From Duganella levis (lineage in GTDB: Bacteria; Pseudomonadota; Gammaproteobacteria; Burkholderiales; Burkholderiaceae_D), in contig NZ_WWCT01000001.1 of the NCBI RefSeq assembly GCF_009857605.1, positions 186,001 to 250,000 on the forward strand: a DNA stretch of 64,000 nt, in the 5' to 3' direction. Positions 17,511 to 25,392 of the stretch are shown here, piece by piece. The notes beneath the pieces are model-generated. The model was not told where the DNA came from. It did no database searches and was given only the letters and a program-made list of their open reading frames with translations. Positions within the stretch are counted from its first letter, which is position 1; every line of letters starts with the position of its first letter. A program made the position numbers and the translations under genes.

Positions 17511-17528
17511 CGCTACTGATTAGTAGCG
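17511..17528. promoter_or_regulatory. Inverted repeat upstream of the TetR gene, probable autoregulatory operator
   Basis: CGCTACT-GATT-AGTAGCG is a perfect palindrome with 7-bp arms, ending 10 bp before the ATG of the TetR gene at 17539. An additional CTACTAA at 17493-17499 repeats part of the arm, so the site may extend leftward. It differs in sequence from the repeat at 17450-17467, so either the TetR protein tolerates both or a second regulator acts here. Confidence 0.55.
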
Positions 17529-17538
17529 AAACGTACCA

Positions 17539-18141
17539 ATGAGTATTCTTTCCAAATTCAGCTTCAAAGACCAGGCCTTCAAACTGCGCGAGAGCGCCAT
17601 CCTGGACGCGACCACCTCGGTACTGGGCAGCAAGGGCTATGACCTGATGACCATGGACGATGTGGCCGGCGCGGTTGGCATCTCCAAACCCAGCCTGTAT
17701 AAGCACTTCAAATCCAAGGAAGAATTGGTGGGCGAGGCGATGATCCGCCTGCTGGATGGCGCCATCGATCAGATGGCGGCGATGGATGCGGCGCTAACGC
17801 CGGTGCAGAAACTGTCGGCCCTGCTGGAGTGGGCGTTGCGGGTGCGGCTGGGCGGCGGCTTGCCATTCCTGCCGTCGACCAGTGCGCATGTGCGCGATAT
17901 GTTGATGCGCAACGTGAAGTACATGCTGCGCGTGGTCAAGCTGAACCGCCAGCTGGAAGCGCTGGTCAAGCAGGCGCAAAAGGACGGCGACCTGAACGCC
18001 GCCTTGCCGAGCGACGTCATCCTGTTCAGCTACTACGCCCGCACCTGCGATCCCGCCGTGGAATTCCTGAGCAAATTCAGCAAGATGAGCGACGACGCCA
18101 TCGTGCAGCACATGCTGACGGTGGCGTTCAAGGGACTGTAA
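17539..18141 (+). CDS. TetR/AcrR-family transcriptional regulator
   Basis: A 200-residue regulator. The N-terminal helix-turn-helix is clear: ILDATTSVLGSKGYDLMTMDDVAGAVGISKPSLYKHFKSKEELVGEAM (residues about 21-67; recognition helix ISKPSLYKHF). The C-terminal ligand domain includes LPFLPSTSAHVRDMLMRNVKYMLRVVKLNRQLEALVKQAQ. It is divergent from the eight-gene lipid operon, separated by 97 bp that contain two palindromes, so it very likely represses that operon and itself. The inducer could be an oxidised lipid or another stress molecule; the sequence does not show which. Its 3' end lies 2 bp from the convergent livK-like gene. Confidence 0.9.
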   Translation: MSILSKFSFKDQAFKLRESAILDATTSVLGSKGYDLMTMDDVAGAVGISKPSLYKHFKSKEELVGEAMIRLLDGAIDQMAAMDAALTPVQKLSALLEWALRVRLGGGLPFLPSTSAHVRDMLMRNVKYMLRVVKLNRQLEALVKQAQKDGDLNAALPSDVILFSYYARTCDPAVEFLSKFSKMSDDAIVQHMLTVAFKGL

Positions 18142-18143
18142 CG

Positions 18144-19307
18144 CTATTGGCCGGCGGCGTTAGAGCGCAGCAGCTGGCCTTTCAGCTTGCCGTTTTCCAC
18201 CGATGCCACAATGGCGTTGACGATGCTGCCACCCTTGGCGTCCAGTCCTTCCACGCTGGCCGGATTGTATTGCCCCGGCAGCTTGCGGAAGGCCTGGTCC
18301 ATCTGCGCGCGAATGGCGATGGCGTCGCTGACGGTGCCGGCCAACTTCATCGCCGCAATGGTGGCGTGCACCGCCGTGTAGTTCAGCGCCACTTCGCTGC
18401 TGGGGTCTTTCCCTTCGTTCAGCTTGCGATAGCGCGTGGTGAAGGCAACCGCATCCGGCCGGTCGTCGCCGCTCATCGGCATTACGCCGACCGCGCCTTC
18501 CAGTGTGTTGTAGCCGCCGGTGATCTTGGCCATTTCATCCAGCTTGGCCTGGTCCAGCACGATGAATGCGCCCTTGAAGCCCAATTCACGCGCCTGCTTG
18601 GCCACCAGTGCGGTCGGTTCCGACGCACCGCCGATGAACAGCACATCCGGCTTGGCCTGGATCACGCGGCTGACGCCGCTGTAGAAGTCGGCCGCCTTGT
18701 TATATGACATCGGGTTATCCGCCACCACCTTGCCGCCGGCCGCTTCCCACGCCGGCTTGAAGGCAGCCGACCAGGCCTTTGCATAGTCATGATCGGCCTG
18801 CGCCAGCGCCACGTTCTTGCCGTACTTGCTCATCGACGCTTTGATGAACGGCGCAATATAAGTGGTGAAGTCGGGCGGAATGCGCACCGTGAGCTTGTTG
18901 CCGCGCTCGGTCGCGGCGGGCAGGCTGGTGTACGCCAGCAGCAGTACCTTCAGCTTTTCATTGGTGGCCTGCGCTGCAAACACGCCGCCCGAGTGCGGCA
19001 CCAGCACGGCGGCGGTCTGATGCTGCTGCACCAGGCGTTGCAGGTTGATGCCGGTCTCGCTAGGGTTGTATTTGTCATCCAGCGCGACGATCTCGACCTT
19101 GTAGCGCTTGCCGCCGATCTCGACCGGCGCAGCGTTGATTTCGGCGGCAGCCATCTGCATGCCGTTCAGCACGCTTTTGCCATACAGCGCGGCGCCGCCG
19201 CTCAGCGGTCCGGAATAGCCGATCTTGATGGTGTCCTGCGCATGTGCGCCGCTGACGGCCAGGCTCAGCACGAGCGCTACTGCTTTGAAGCGGGTGAATT
19301 GGTACAT
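18144..19307 (-). CDS. ABC transporter periplasmic binding protein, branched-chain amino acid type
   Basis: A 387-residue exported protein (signal peptide to about residue 23, AVSGAHA cleavage). The Peripla_BP_6 fold is shown by IKIGYSGPLSGGAALYGKSVLNGMQMAAAEINAAPVEIGGKRYKVEIVALDDKYNPSETGINLQRLVQQ. It captures the ligand for the adjacent LivHMGF-type transporter; ligand class (amino acid, amide or aromatic acid) is not readable. It is the last gene of the operon starting at 22649, 35 bp after the livF-like gene, and has a strong ribosome site (AAGGAGA) of its own, as befits the most abundant component. Confidence 0.9.
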   Translation of the reverse strand: MYQFTRFKAVALVLSLAVSGAHAQDTIKIGYSGPLSGGAALYGKSVLNGMQMAAAEINAAPVEIGGKRYKVEIVALDDKYNPSETGINLQRLVQQHQTAAVLVPHSGGVFAAQATNEKLKVLLLAYTSLPAATERGNKLTVRIPPDFTTYIAPFIKASMSKYGKNVALAQADHDYAKAWSAAFKPAWEAAGGKVVADNPMSYNKAADFYSGVSRVIQAKPDVLFIGGASEPTALVAKQARELGFKGAFIVLDQAKLDEMAKITGGYNTLEGAVGVMPMSGDDRPDAVAFTTRYRKLNEGKDPSSEVALNYTAVHATIAAMKLAGTVSDAIAIRAQMDQAFRKLPGQYNPASVEGLDAKGGSIVNAIVASVENGKLKGQLLRSNAAGQ

Positions 19308-19342
19308 GGTACGTCTCCTTAATTATAAGTATGACCACAATG

Positions 19343-20050
19343 CTAGGCGCCGATATAGGCCTTGCGCACTTGCTCGTTGCCGAGCAATTCTTCACGACTT
19401 CCTTCCAGTACGATCCGGCCTTGCTCGATGACGTACGCGCGGCTGGCGATATTCAGCGCCGCATAGGCGTTCTGTTCCGCCAGCAGCACGGTAGTGCCAG
19501 CTTTATTGATGCGGGCGATGATCTCGAACATCTGCTTGACTACCAGCGGCGCCAGCCCCAGCGATGGCTCGTCCAGCAGCAGCGCCTTGGGCCGCCCCAT
19601 CAGCGCGCGGCCGATGGCCACCATCTGTTGCTGGCCGCCGGATAGCGACCCGGCCGGACAATCCTTCTTCTCATGCAGGATGGGGAATAGCGCGAACACT
19701 TCGTCGAGCAGGCGCTGGCTGCCCTTGCTGTCGCGCCGGTGGACGTAGCCGCCGAGCGTCAGGTTCTTCAGCACCGACATGCCGGGGAACAGTTTGCGTC
19801 CTTCCGGGCAGTGCACCAGGCCATCCTCGACAATCTGCGATGGCTTGCGGCCGACCAGTTCGCGTCCACCGAAGCGGATGCTGCCGCCGCTGGCGCGCCG
19901 CAAGCCGCTCATGGCGTGGAAGATGGAGCTCTTGCCGGCGCCGTTGGCGCCCAGCAGCACCACCAGTTCGCCTTCGTCGGCGTGAATGTCGACGCCGTGC
20001 AGCGCCTGGAAGCTGCCGTAGGACAGCGATACCTTGTCAAGAGTGAGCAT
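19343..20050 (-). CDS. livF: ABC transporter ATP-binding protein, LivF type
   Basis: A 235-residue ATPase with Walker [13 protein letters not shown], signature [16 protein letters not shown], Walker [15 protein letters not shown], and the LivF-typical [23 protein letters not shown] segment. It drives import through the LivHM-type permease together with the LivG-type ATPase, whose gene it overlaps by 14 bp. Symbol given at family level; the substrate of this system is undetermined. Confidence 0.88.
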   Translation of the reverse strand: MLTLDKVSLSYGSFQALHGVDIHADEGELVVLLGANGAGKSSIFHAMSGLRRASGGSIRFGGRELVGRKPSQIVEDGLVHCPEGRKLFPGMSVLKNLTLGGYVHRRDSKGSQRLLDEVFALFPILHEKKDCPAGSLSGGQQQMVAIGRALMGRPKALLLDEPSLGLAPLVVKQMFEIIARINKAGTTVLLAEQNAYAALNIASRAYVIEQGRIVLEGSREELLGNEQVRKAYIGA

Positions 20051-20801
20051 GGTCGCTCCCCAGGTAGGCTTCGATGACCACCGGATTGGCGCGGACTTCG
20101 GCCGGCGTGCCTTCGGCGATCTTTTCGCCGTAGTTCAGTACCAGGATCTTGTCGGCCAGGTTCATGATCATGTCCATCTTGTGTTCGATCAGGCAGATGG
20201 TCAGGCCGCTGCGCTTCATTTTGCGGATCAGGTCGGCCAGGCCCACGGTTTCCTCGGGATTGACGCCGCCGGCCGGCTCATCCAGCAACAGCAGCGTGGG
20301 ATCGGTGGCCAGGGCCAGCGCGAAGGCGACGCGTTTGCGTTCTTCCTGTGAAATGTCGCCCGCCAGCCGCGCCTCGATGTGCGCCAGGCCGACGAAGTCC
20401 AGCGCCTCGCGGGCCTTGCGGCGGCAGGCGGCTTCCTCGTCGCGCAGGCGGCGCGTGCCGAATACCACGTCCAGCAGGTTGGAGCGGGTGCGCAGGCGGT
20501 GGCCGACGATCAGGTTGTCCAGTACGCTGGCGTTGTCGAACAGCGTGGTGGACTGGAAGGTGCGGCCGACGCCGATGCGCGCCATCTGGTCGGCCCGCAG
20601 GCCGGTGACATCGCGGCCATCGATGACGATGCGGCCTTCGCTGAGCGGCATCGCGCCGCTGATCAGGTTGAAGAAGGTGGTCTTGCCGGCGCCATTCGGG
20701 CCGATGATGGCGTTGATCGTGCCGCGCTCGAAGCCGACGCTGATACCGTTGACGGCGGTTAGCCCGCCGAAGCGCTTGGTCACGGAAGTCAGCTCAAGCA
20801 C
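20037..20801 (-). CDS. livG: ABC transporter ATP-binding protein, LivG type
   Basis: A 254-residue ATPase: Walker [16 protein letters not shown]-loop region [13 protein letters not shown], Walker [17 protein letters not shown]-loop [10 protein letters not shown], and the C-terminal [19 protein letters not shown] typical of LivG. The signature motif is atypical: [15 protein letters not shown] replaces LSxGQxRxxE, a variant that deserves note because the canonical LSGGQ Gly pair is missing. The partner LivF keeps a canonical signature, so at least one composite ATP site should be fully competent. Overlaps the LivM-type gene by 8 bp. Confidence 0.87.
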   Translation of the reverse strand: MLELTSVTKRFGGLTAVNGISVGFERGTINAIIGPNGAGKTTFFNLISGAMPLSEGRIVIDGRDVTGLRADQMARIGVGRTFQSTTLFDNASVLDNLIVGHRLRTRSNLLDVVFGTRRLRDEEAACRRKAREALDFVGLAHIEARLAGDISQEERKRVAFALALATDPTLLLLDEPAGGVNPEETVGLADLIRKMKRSGLTICLIEHKMDMIMNLADKILVLNYGEKIAEGTPAEVRANPVVIEAYLGSDHAHS

Positions 20802-21786
20802 GGCGCACTCCTTTGTTGGCGGCCAGGCGCACCGGCGGCGCGGTCACCTGTTGCGCCGCCTTGCGCTTGCGGCGCGCCATCCACGTGCCGACGATGCCAT
20901 GCGGCAGGAAAATCACCAGCGCCACCAACAGCGGACCGAACACCACGAAGCGGTAGTCTTGCAGGAACTGCAACTGCTGCGTCAGCCACGGCATGCTGAT
21001 CGCACCGAGCAGCGGGCCGGCCATGGTGCCGATGCCGCCGATCAGCATATACATCGTCATGTCGAAGGTATGCTCGACGCTGGCCAGCTCCGGCCCGAGG
21101 AAGCGCACGTAGCCGGCATACAGCCCGCCCGCAAGACCCGCAAAGAACACGGACAGCATGAAGGCCAGCAGCTTGTTGCGCATCAGGTTGATGCCGAGCG
21201 CCTGCGCCAGGTCGTCGCCGTTGCGGATCGCCACAAAGGTGCGGCCCAGCAGCGAGTTGACGATGCGGTGCATGATCCACATGCTCAGCGCCAGAAATAG
21301 CAGCACCAGATAGTATTGCGTGCGCGGCTCGGAGAAGTCGAGGCCGAACACGGACTCCGGCGCCGGAATACCGACGATGCCGCCGGTGCCGTGGGTCAGG
21401 CTGTCCCATTTCTCGATCAGCAGGAACATGATGTAGCCGACGCACATGGTAAAGATCGAGAAGAAATGGGTCTTCAGGCGCAGCGAGACCAGGCCGACGA
21501 AGAAGCCGATGCCGGCCGCCACCACGCCGGACAGCGCGAATGCGATCCAGAACGGCACCTGGTAATCCACGGTCAGGATGCCAACCGTGTACGCGCCGAC
21601 TGCCATAAAACCGCTGTGCGCCAGGTTGAACTGGCCGGTATAGCCGGTGATCAGGTTCAGGCCGACGGTGGCAATCGCATAGATATAGGCGGTCGACATC
21701 ACGGTCAGGTGATAGTCATTGCCGGCTATGAAAGGGAAGGCCAGACCCAGCGCCAGCAGCGCGCTCCAGCCGATTTTGGCGTTCAT
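20794..21786 (-). CDS. livM: ABC transporter permease, LivM type
   Basis: A 330-residue inner-membrane permease with about nine to ten helices. The family core is visible as YIYAIATVGLNLITGYTGQFNLAHSGFMAVGAYTVGIL and TFVAIRNGDDLAQALGINLMRNKLLAFMLSVFFAGLAGGLYAGY, with the cytoplasmic EAA-like loop contacting the ATPases. A basic C-terminal tail (WMARRKRKAAQQ) follows the last helix. The start overlaps the stop of the LivH-type gene by one base (TGATG), which implies coupled translation. Confidence 0.88.
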   Translation of the reverse strand: MNAKIGWSALLALGLAFPFIAGNDYHLTVMSTAYIYAIATVGLNLITGYTGQFNLAHSGFMAVGAYTVGILTVDYQVPFWIAFALSGVVAAGIGFFVGLVSLRLKTHFFSIFTMCVGYIMFLLIEKWDSLTHGTGGIVGIPAPESVFGLDFSEPRTQYYLVLLFLALSMWIMHRIVNSLLGRTFVAIRNGDDLAQALGINLMRNKLLAFMLSVFFAGLAGGLYAGYVRFLGPELASVEHTFDMTMYMLIGGIGTMAGPLLGAISMPWLTQQLQFLQDYRFVVFGPLLVALVIFLPHGIVGTWMARRKRKAAQQVTAPPVRLAANKGVRRA

Positions 21787-22649
21787 CAGTACGCTCCTTT
21801 GCGGAACAGGCCTTCCGGACGCAGCGACAGAATCGCCACCAGCAGTACAAAAGCAATGATGTCCTTGTAGTCGGTGGAGATATAGAACGCGCCGAAGGAC
21901 TCGGCAAAGCCGATGATCAGCCCGCTAGCAATCGCACCCGGCACGCTGCCCATGCCGCCCAGCACGATGATCACGAAGGCCTTGGTAATCACCAGATGCC
22001 CCATCGAGCTGTAAACCAGGTTGATCGGCGCATACAGTACGGCCGCCATCGCAGCCAGTACGCCGGCGATGGCAAAGGTCAGCATTGCCACCCGGTTGGC
22101 GTCGATGCCGACCAGCGCCGCGCCGTCACGGTTCTGTGCCATGGCGACGATGGTAGCGCCGGTGATGGTCTTCTTCAGGAATAGCTGCAACAGCAGCACC
22201 AGCACGAACGCCGCCACGATAATCAGCAGCCGCTGCGCCGGCAGGGTGACATCGCCAAAGGACAGGATCTGGGAGTAGGGCGTGGCCATGCGATGGAAGT
22301 CCGCACCCCACAGCGCCTGCGCCCCGGACTCCAGAAACAGCAGGATGCCGATCGACGCAATCATGTGGTGCAGGTAGGGAGCGTTGCGCAGCGGATGGAA
22401 CACCAGCCGCTCCGCCAGCACGGACAGCAGCGCCACGGCCACCGCCGCGCCGGCCATCGCCAGCCAGTAGTTGAAGCCCAGCCGCTCAATCAGGAAGAAG
22501 GCGGCATAGGCGCCCGCCATGTAGAACGCGCCATGGGCAAAGTTGGGCACATGCAGGATGCCATAGACCAGCGTCAGGCCCAGCGCCACCAGGCAATAGA
22601 CGCCGCCCAACGTCAGTCCATTGAGGACCTGTTGCAGGAATAACTCCAT
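21786..22649 (-). CDS. livH: ABC transporter permease, LivH type
   Basis: A 287-residue permease, first gene of the liv-type operon. MELFLQQVLNGLTLGGVYCLVALGLTLVYGILHVPNFAHGAFYMAGAYAAF is the standard LivH opening, and the loop ATIVAMAQNRDGAALVGIDANRVAMLTFAIAGVLAAMAAVLYAP carries the ATPase-contacting motif. I chose ATG 22649 because GGAGA lies just before it and the sequence further upstream lacks family similarity and contains the divergent promoter region. A TATAAT on the minus strand (22662-22667) lies very close to the start and may or may not be its -10. Confidence 0.88.
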   Translation of the reverse strand: MELFLQQVLNGLTLGGVYCLVALGLTLVYGILHVPNFAHGAFYMAGAYAAFFLIERLGFNYWLAMAGAAVAVALLSVLAERLVFHPLRNAPYLHHMIASIGILLFLESGAQALWGADFHRMATPYSQILSFGDVTLPAQRLLIIVAAFVLVLLLQLFLKKTITGATIVAMAQNRDGAALVGIDANRVAMLTFAIAGVLAAMAAVLYAPINLVYSSMGHLVITKAFVIIVLGGMGSVPGAIASGLIIGFAESFGAFYISTDYKDIIAFVLLVAILSLRPEGLFRKGAY

Positions 22650-22674
22650 CGTGTCTCCATCATTATAGTTAGTT

Positions 22675-22703
22675 TTGCTGTGTGAAACTGTATTGTGTAA
22701 AAT
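22675..22703 (+). promoter_or_regulatory. Putative sigma-70 promoter of the iclR-family gene
   Basis: TTGCTG at 22675-22680 and TAAAAT at 22698-22703 are separated by exactly 17 bp and point toward the IclR-family gene at 22771. The same 120-bp intergenic segment must hold the divergent liv promoter, so the two promoters are face to back and IclR binding here could control both. Two partial direct repeats, TGTGTGAAAC and TGTGTAAAAT, lie within the spacer and are candidates for the regulator site. Confidence 0.45.
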
Positions 22704-22770
22704 GGAATAGCACGAGCGTACGGCATTTTTAAAAGCCGGGCAAATGGTTTTTTTACAACAGGGAATGGCG

Positions 22771-23529
22771 ATGCAGGCAGGTCTGGAAGAACGGTATTTC
22801 ATCACGGCACTGGCGCGCGGACTGGACGTGCTGGGATGCTTCCGCGTGGCCGATAAGGGGCTGAGCAACCAGCAGATTGCCGAACGCTGCGGCTTGCCGA
22901 AGTCGACCATCACGCGCATCACCTACACGCTGACCCGGCTCGGCTATCTGGCGCAGGACGCCAATCACAAATACGTGCTGGGCACGGCCACGCTGCGGTT
23001 GGGTAGCACCATGCTGCAAGGACTGGACATCCGCGAACTGGCGCGGCCGATGATGCAGGCGCTGGCCGACTCGACCGGCACCACGGTCGCCATCGCCGTG
23101 CGCGACCGGCTGTCGATGATTTATGTGGATGTGTGCCGTAGCACGGCGGCGCTGTCACTGTCGCTACAGGTCGGCGCGCGGCTGCAACTGGCGGCCTCGG
23201 CGATCGGGCGGGCTTATCTGGCCAAGGCGTCGGAAGCGGAGCGGCAGGAAATACTCAGCCGCAGCCGGGAGCTGGACGACACGGTCTACGACAGCATGCA
23301 GCAAGGCGTGGCGCGCGCGCTGCACGATGAAGCGGAGTTCGGCTGCGCCACCTCGTTCGGCGAATGGCAGCAGGACATCAACGGCATCGCCGTCAGCTTC
23401 ATGCCGATATCGGGTGGGCAGCGCATGTCGATCAACTGCGGCGGGCCGTCGTCCAGCATTTCGCAGGAATATTTGCTGGACGAAGTACGCCCGCGGCTGG
23501 TCGCCATCGCCCGGCGGCTGGAATCCTGA
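22771..23529 (+). CDS. IclR-family transcriptional regulator
   Basis: A 252-residue regulator: an N-terminal winged helix-turn-helix (ALARGLDVLGCFRVADKGLSNQQIAERCGLPKSTITRITYTLTRLGYL) and a C-terminal effector domain (TGTTVAIAVRDRLSMIYVDVCRST, GARLQLAASAIGRAYLA, FGEWQQDINGIAVSF). I chose ATG 22771 because AGGGA lies 6 bp upstream; two earlier in-frame ATGs (22744, 22765) lack a spaced ribosome site. Divergent from the liv-type operon, so it most likely controls it. IclR regulators with ABC importers often respond to organic acids or aromatic compounds. Confidence 0.88.
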   Translation: MQAGLEERYFITALARGLDVLGCFRVADKGLSNQQIAERCGLPKSTITRITYTLTRLGYLAQDANHKYVLGTATLRLGSTMLQGLDIRELARPMMQALADSTGTTVAIAVRDRLSMIYVDVCRSTAALSLSLQVGARLQLAASAIGRAYLAKASEAERQEILSRSRELDDTVYDSMQQGVARALHDEAEFGCATSFGEWQQDINGIAVSFMPISGGQRMSINCGGPSSSISQEYLLDEVRPRLVAIARRLES

Positions 23530-23588
23530 AGCGGAAAAGTTTGCTATCTGTGCTAAGGTTGCCGCTGTCATCACAGTGAGCCTCGCAC

Positions 23589-24686
23589 ATGAAAATACAA
23601 TCCACTCTTCCTATCTGGACCATCGCTGCGCCCGTGCTGGGGTGGCTGGCCATCGGCGGAAAGTCGCTTTTCGGCGGGGAGGGCGCGCCTTCGGCGCTGA
23701 TGCTGGTGGTGCTGGCCGCCTGTCTGTTCGGCGGCGTGCTGGCGGCGGTGTTCCATGCCGAAGTGGTGGCGCACAAGATCGGTGAACCGTTCGGCACGCT
23801 GGTGCTGGCGGTGGCGGTGACTTCGATCGAGGTGGCGCTGATCGTCTCGCTGATGGTGGCGGGCGGCGCCGAAACCACCGGGCTGGCGCGCGATACCGTG
23901 TATGCGGCGGTCATGCTGATCTTGAACGGGATGGTCGGACTTTGTCTGCTGGCCGGAGGCGAACGCCATGGCGAGCAAAGTTTTACGGCCACCGGCGTGT
24001 CGGCCGCGCTGGCGACGCTGGCGGCGATTTCGGTGCTGACCATGGTGCTGCCGAATTACACCATCACCACGCCCGGTCCGTCTTACAACAGCAGCCAGCT
24101 GATTTTCATCGCGGTGATTTCGCTGGTCCTGTACGGCACGTTTGTGCTGGTGCAGACGGTGCGCCATCGCGAATACTTCCTGCCGCAGGAAGGCACGGCC
24201 GCCGAGGATGAGCATGCGCCGGTGGCCTCGTCGCGCATGGCCTGGATCAGCGGCGCTTTGCTGCTGGCTTGCCTGGGTTCCGTGGTGCTGCTGGCCAAAT
24301 CCTTGTCACCGTCGCTGGAAGCGGCCGTGCTGAAGATGGGCGCGCCGAAAGCGCTGGTGGGGATCATCATCGCGGCCGTGGTGCTGCTGCCGGAAGGCAT
24401 TGCCGCCTTCCAGGCCGCGCGTGCCAATCGGCTGCAAACCAGCCTTAATCTGGCGCTGGGCTCGGCCCTGGCCAGCATCGGCCTGACGATTCCTTGCGTG
24501 GCGATTGTGGCGTTGATGAATGGCTGGACGCTGACGCTGGGCATCGACATCAAGTCGACGGTGCTGTTGCTGCTGTCGCTGATCGTCACCTCGCTGTCGC
24601 TGACCGGCGGCCGGACCACGATTATGCAGGGCACGATCTTGCTGACGATTTTTGCGGTCTACCTGTTCGTGACCATCGTTCCGTGA
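23589..24686 (+). CDS. chaA: Ca2+/H+ (Na+/H+) antiporter, ChaA type
   Basis: A 365-residue CaCA-superfamily exchanger with about eleven helices. The two antiparallel alpha repeats are recognisable: AAVFHAEVVAHKIGEPFGTLVLAVAVTSIEVALIVSLM (acidic E in GEPFGT and SIEV) and AAVVLLPEGIAAFQAARANRLQTSLNLALGSALASIGLTIP. A charged loop (LPQEGTAAEDEHAP) separates the halves. It exports Ca2+, Na+ or K+ in exchange for protons. It ends directly against the convergent cupin gene with no spacer. Confidence 0.87.
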   Translation: MKIQSTLPIWTIAAPVLGWLAIGGKSLFGGEGAPSALMLVVLAACLFGGVLAAVFHAEVVAHKIGEPFGTLVLAVAVTSIEVALIVSLMVAGGAETTGLARDTVYAAVMLILNGMVGLCLLAGGERHGEQSFTATGVSAALATLAAISVLTMVLPNYTITTPGPSYNSSQLIFIAVISLVLYGTFVLVQTVRHREYFLPQEGTAAEDEHAPVASSRMAWISGALLLACLGSVVLLAKSLSPSLEAAVLKMGAPKALVGIIIAAVVLLPEGIAAFQAARANRLQTSLNLALGSALASIGLTIPCVAIVALMNGWTLTLGIDIKSTVLLLLSLIVTSLSLTGGRTTIMQGTILLTIFAVYLFVTIVP

Positions 24687-25055
24687 TCAGGCCGCGCGGT
24701 CGATAATCACGTAGTGCTTGCGGACCGGTTCGACCACTTCAAACACACCCTTGAACCCGGCGGGGATGACCATGGCGTCGCCGGGCCCGGCTTCGGCGGC
24801 GTTGCCCTGTTCGTCGATGACGCGGCAACGGCCTTCCAGCACGTAGAAATACTCGTCCTTGTTGTCGGCAAAAGCGATGCGCCAGCTACCCCGTTCGCAG
24901 GCCCAGATGCCCGCGTTAACCTCGTTGCTGGCGCTGGTGAAATGATTCCACGTCGTACGCTGCGGATTGCCCTCCAGCCGGCGCTCTTCACGCGGATGGT
25001 CGTATTCGGGTGTCGGGGACTGAAGGCGGAATTGGGTAATGGTCGTCGTGTTCAT
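24687..25055 (-). CDS. Small cupin (DUF861/cupin_3-like) protein
   Basis: A 122-residue single-domain cupin. TWNHFTSASNEVNAGIWACERGSWRIAFADNKDEYFYVLEGRCRVIDEQGNAAEAGPGDAMVIPAGFKGVFEVVEPVRKHYVII fits the cupin_3 pattern (GxWxxxxx.EfxyvLeG and GPGDAxvIPaGf.G.Wev). The usual metal-binding His residues are not all present (EYFY replaces HxH), so enzymatic activity is uncertain; many family members resemble (S)-ureidoglycine aminohydrolase or are of unknown function. It is a lone gene converging on the antiporter. Confidence 0.8.
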   Translation of the reverse strand: MNTTTITQFRLQSPTPEYDHPREERRLEGNPQRTTWNHFTSASNEVNAGIWACERGSWRIAFADNKDEYFYVLEGRCRVIDEQGNAAEAGPGDAMVIPAGFKGVFEVVEPVRKHYVIIDRAA

Positions 25056-25128
25056 GGCAGAATTTTAACAGTTCAAAGACAGGGCGGCGGCAGGTAGAAT
25101 GCCGTCTTTTATTCCAGGGAGGCACACC

Positions 25129-25323
25129 ATGCGATTCAAACACTACAAAGGCGGCGAATACGAATTGGTCTGCGAGGCCACGATGGAGTCCGATTTGACG
25201 CCGCTGATCGTCTACCGCGCGGCAAACGGCAGCATCTGGTGCCGTCCGCGCGCCGTGTTCTTCGAGGAAATCGAAGTGGACGGCAAGCGCGTGCCACGCT
25301 TTGCGCCGATTGTTGAGGCCTGA
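25129..25323 (+). CDS. DUF1653 domain protein
   Basis: A 64-residue protein that consists of one DUF1653 domain: RFKHYKGGEYELVCEATMESDLTPLIVYRAANGSIWCRPRAVFFEEIEVDGKRVPRFAPI, with the conserved HYKGG.Y and LTPLIVYRA..G..W.RP...FFE motifs. Function is unknown. The start at 25129 is decided by a strong ribosome site, AGGGAGG at 25116-25122. It lies 70 bp before the hybrid kinase; nothing ties the two functionally. Confidence 0.88.
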   Translation: MRFKHYKGGEYELVCEATMESDLTPLIVYRAANGSIWCRPRAVFFEEIEVDGKRVPRFAPIVEA

Positions 25324-25392
25324 GCAAATAGTGCGATGCAGGGCGGATGTTGTCGCGTAAAATAATTGGTTCAATTCACCGATTATTCTTCT

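Noticed and set aside
16233..17519. A 428-codon plus-strand frame opposite the FAD oxidoreductase.
   Set aside because: Antisense shadow: no domain and no ribosome site; the minus-strand flavoprotein has all expected motifs.
22662..22667. TATAAT on the minus strand as the livH -10 element.
   Set aside because: It lies 12 bp from the start codon and nearly touches the ribosome site, leaving almost no leader; no -35 at 17 bp. Mentioned only as a possibility.
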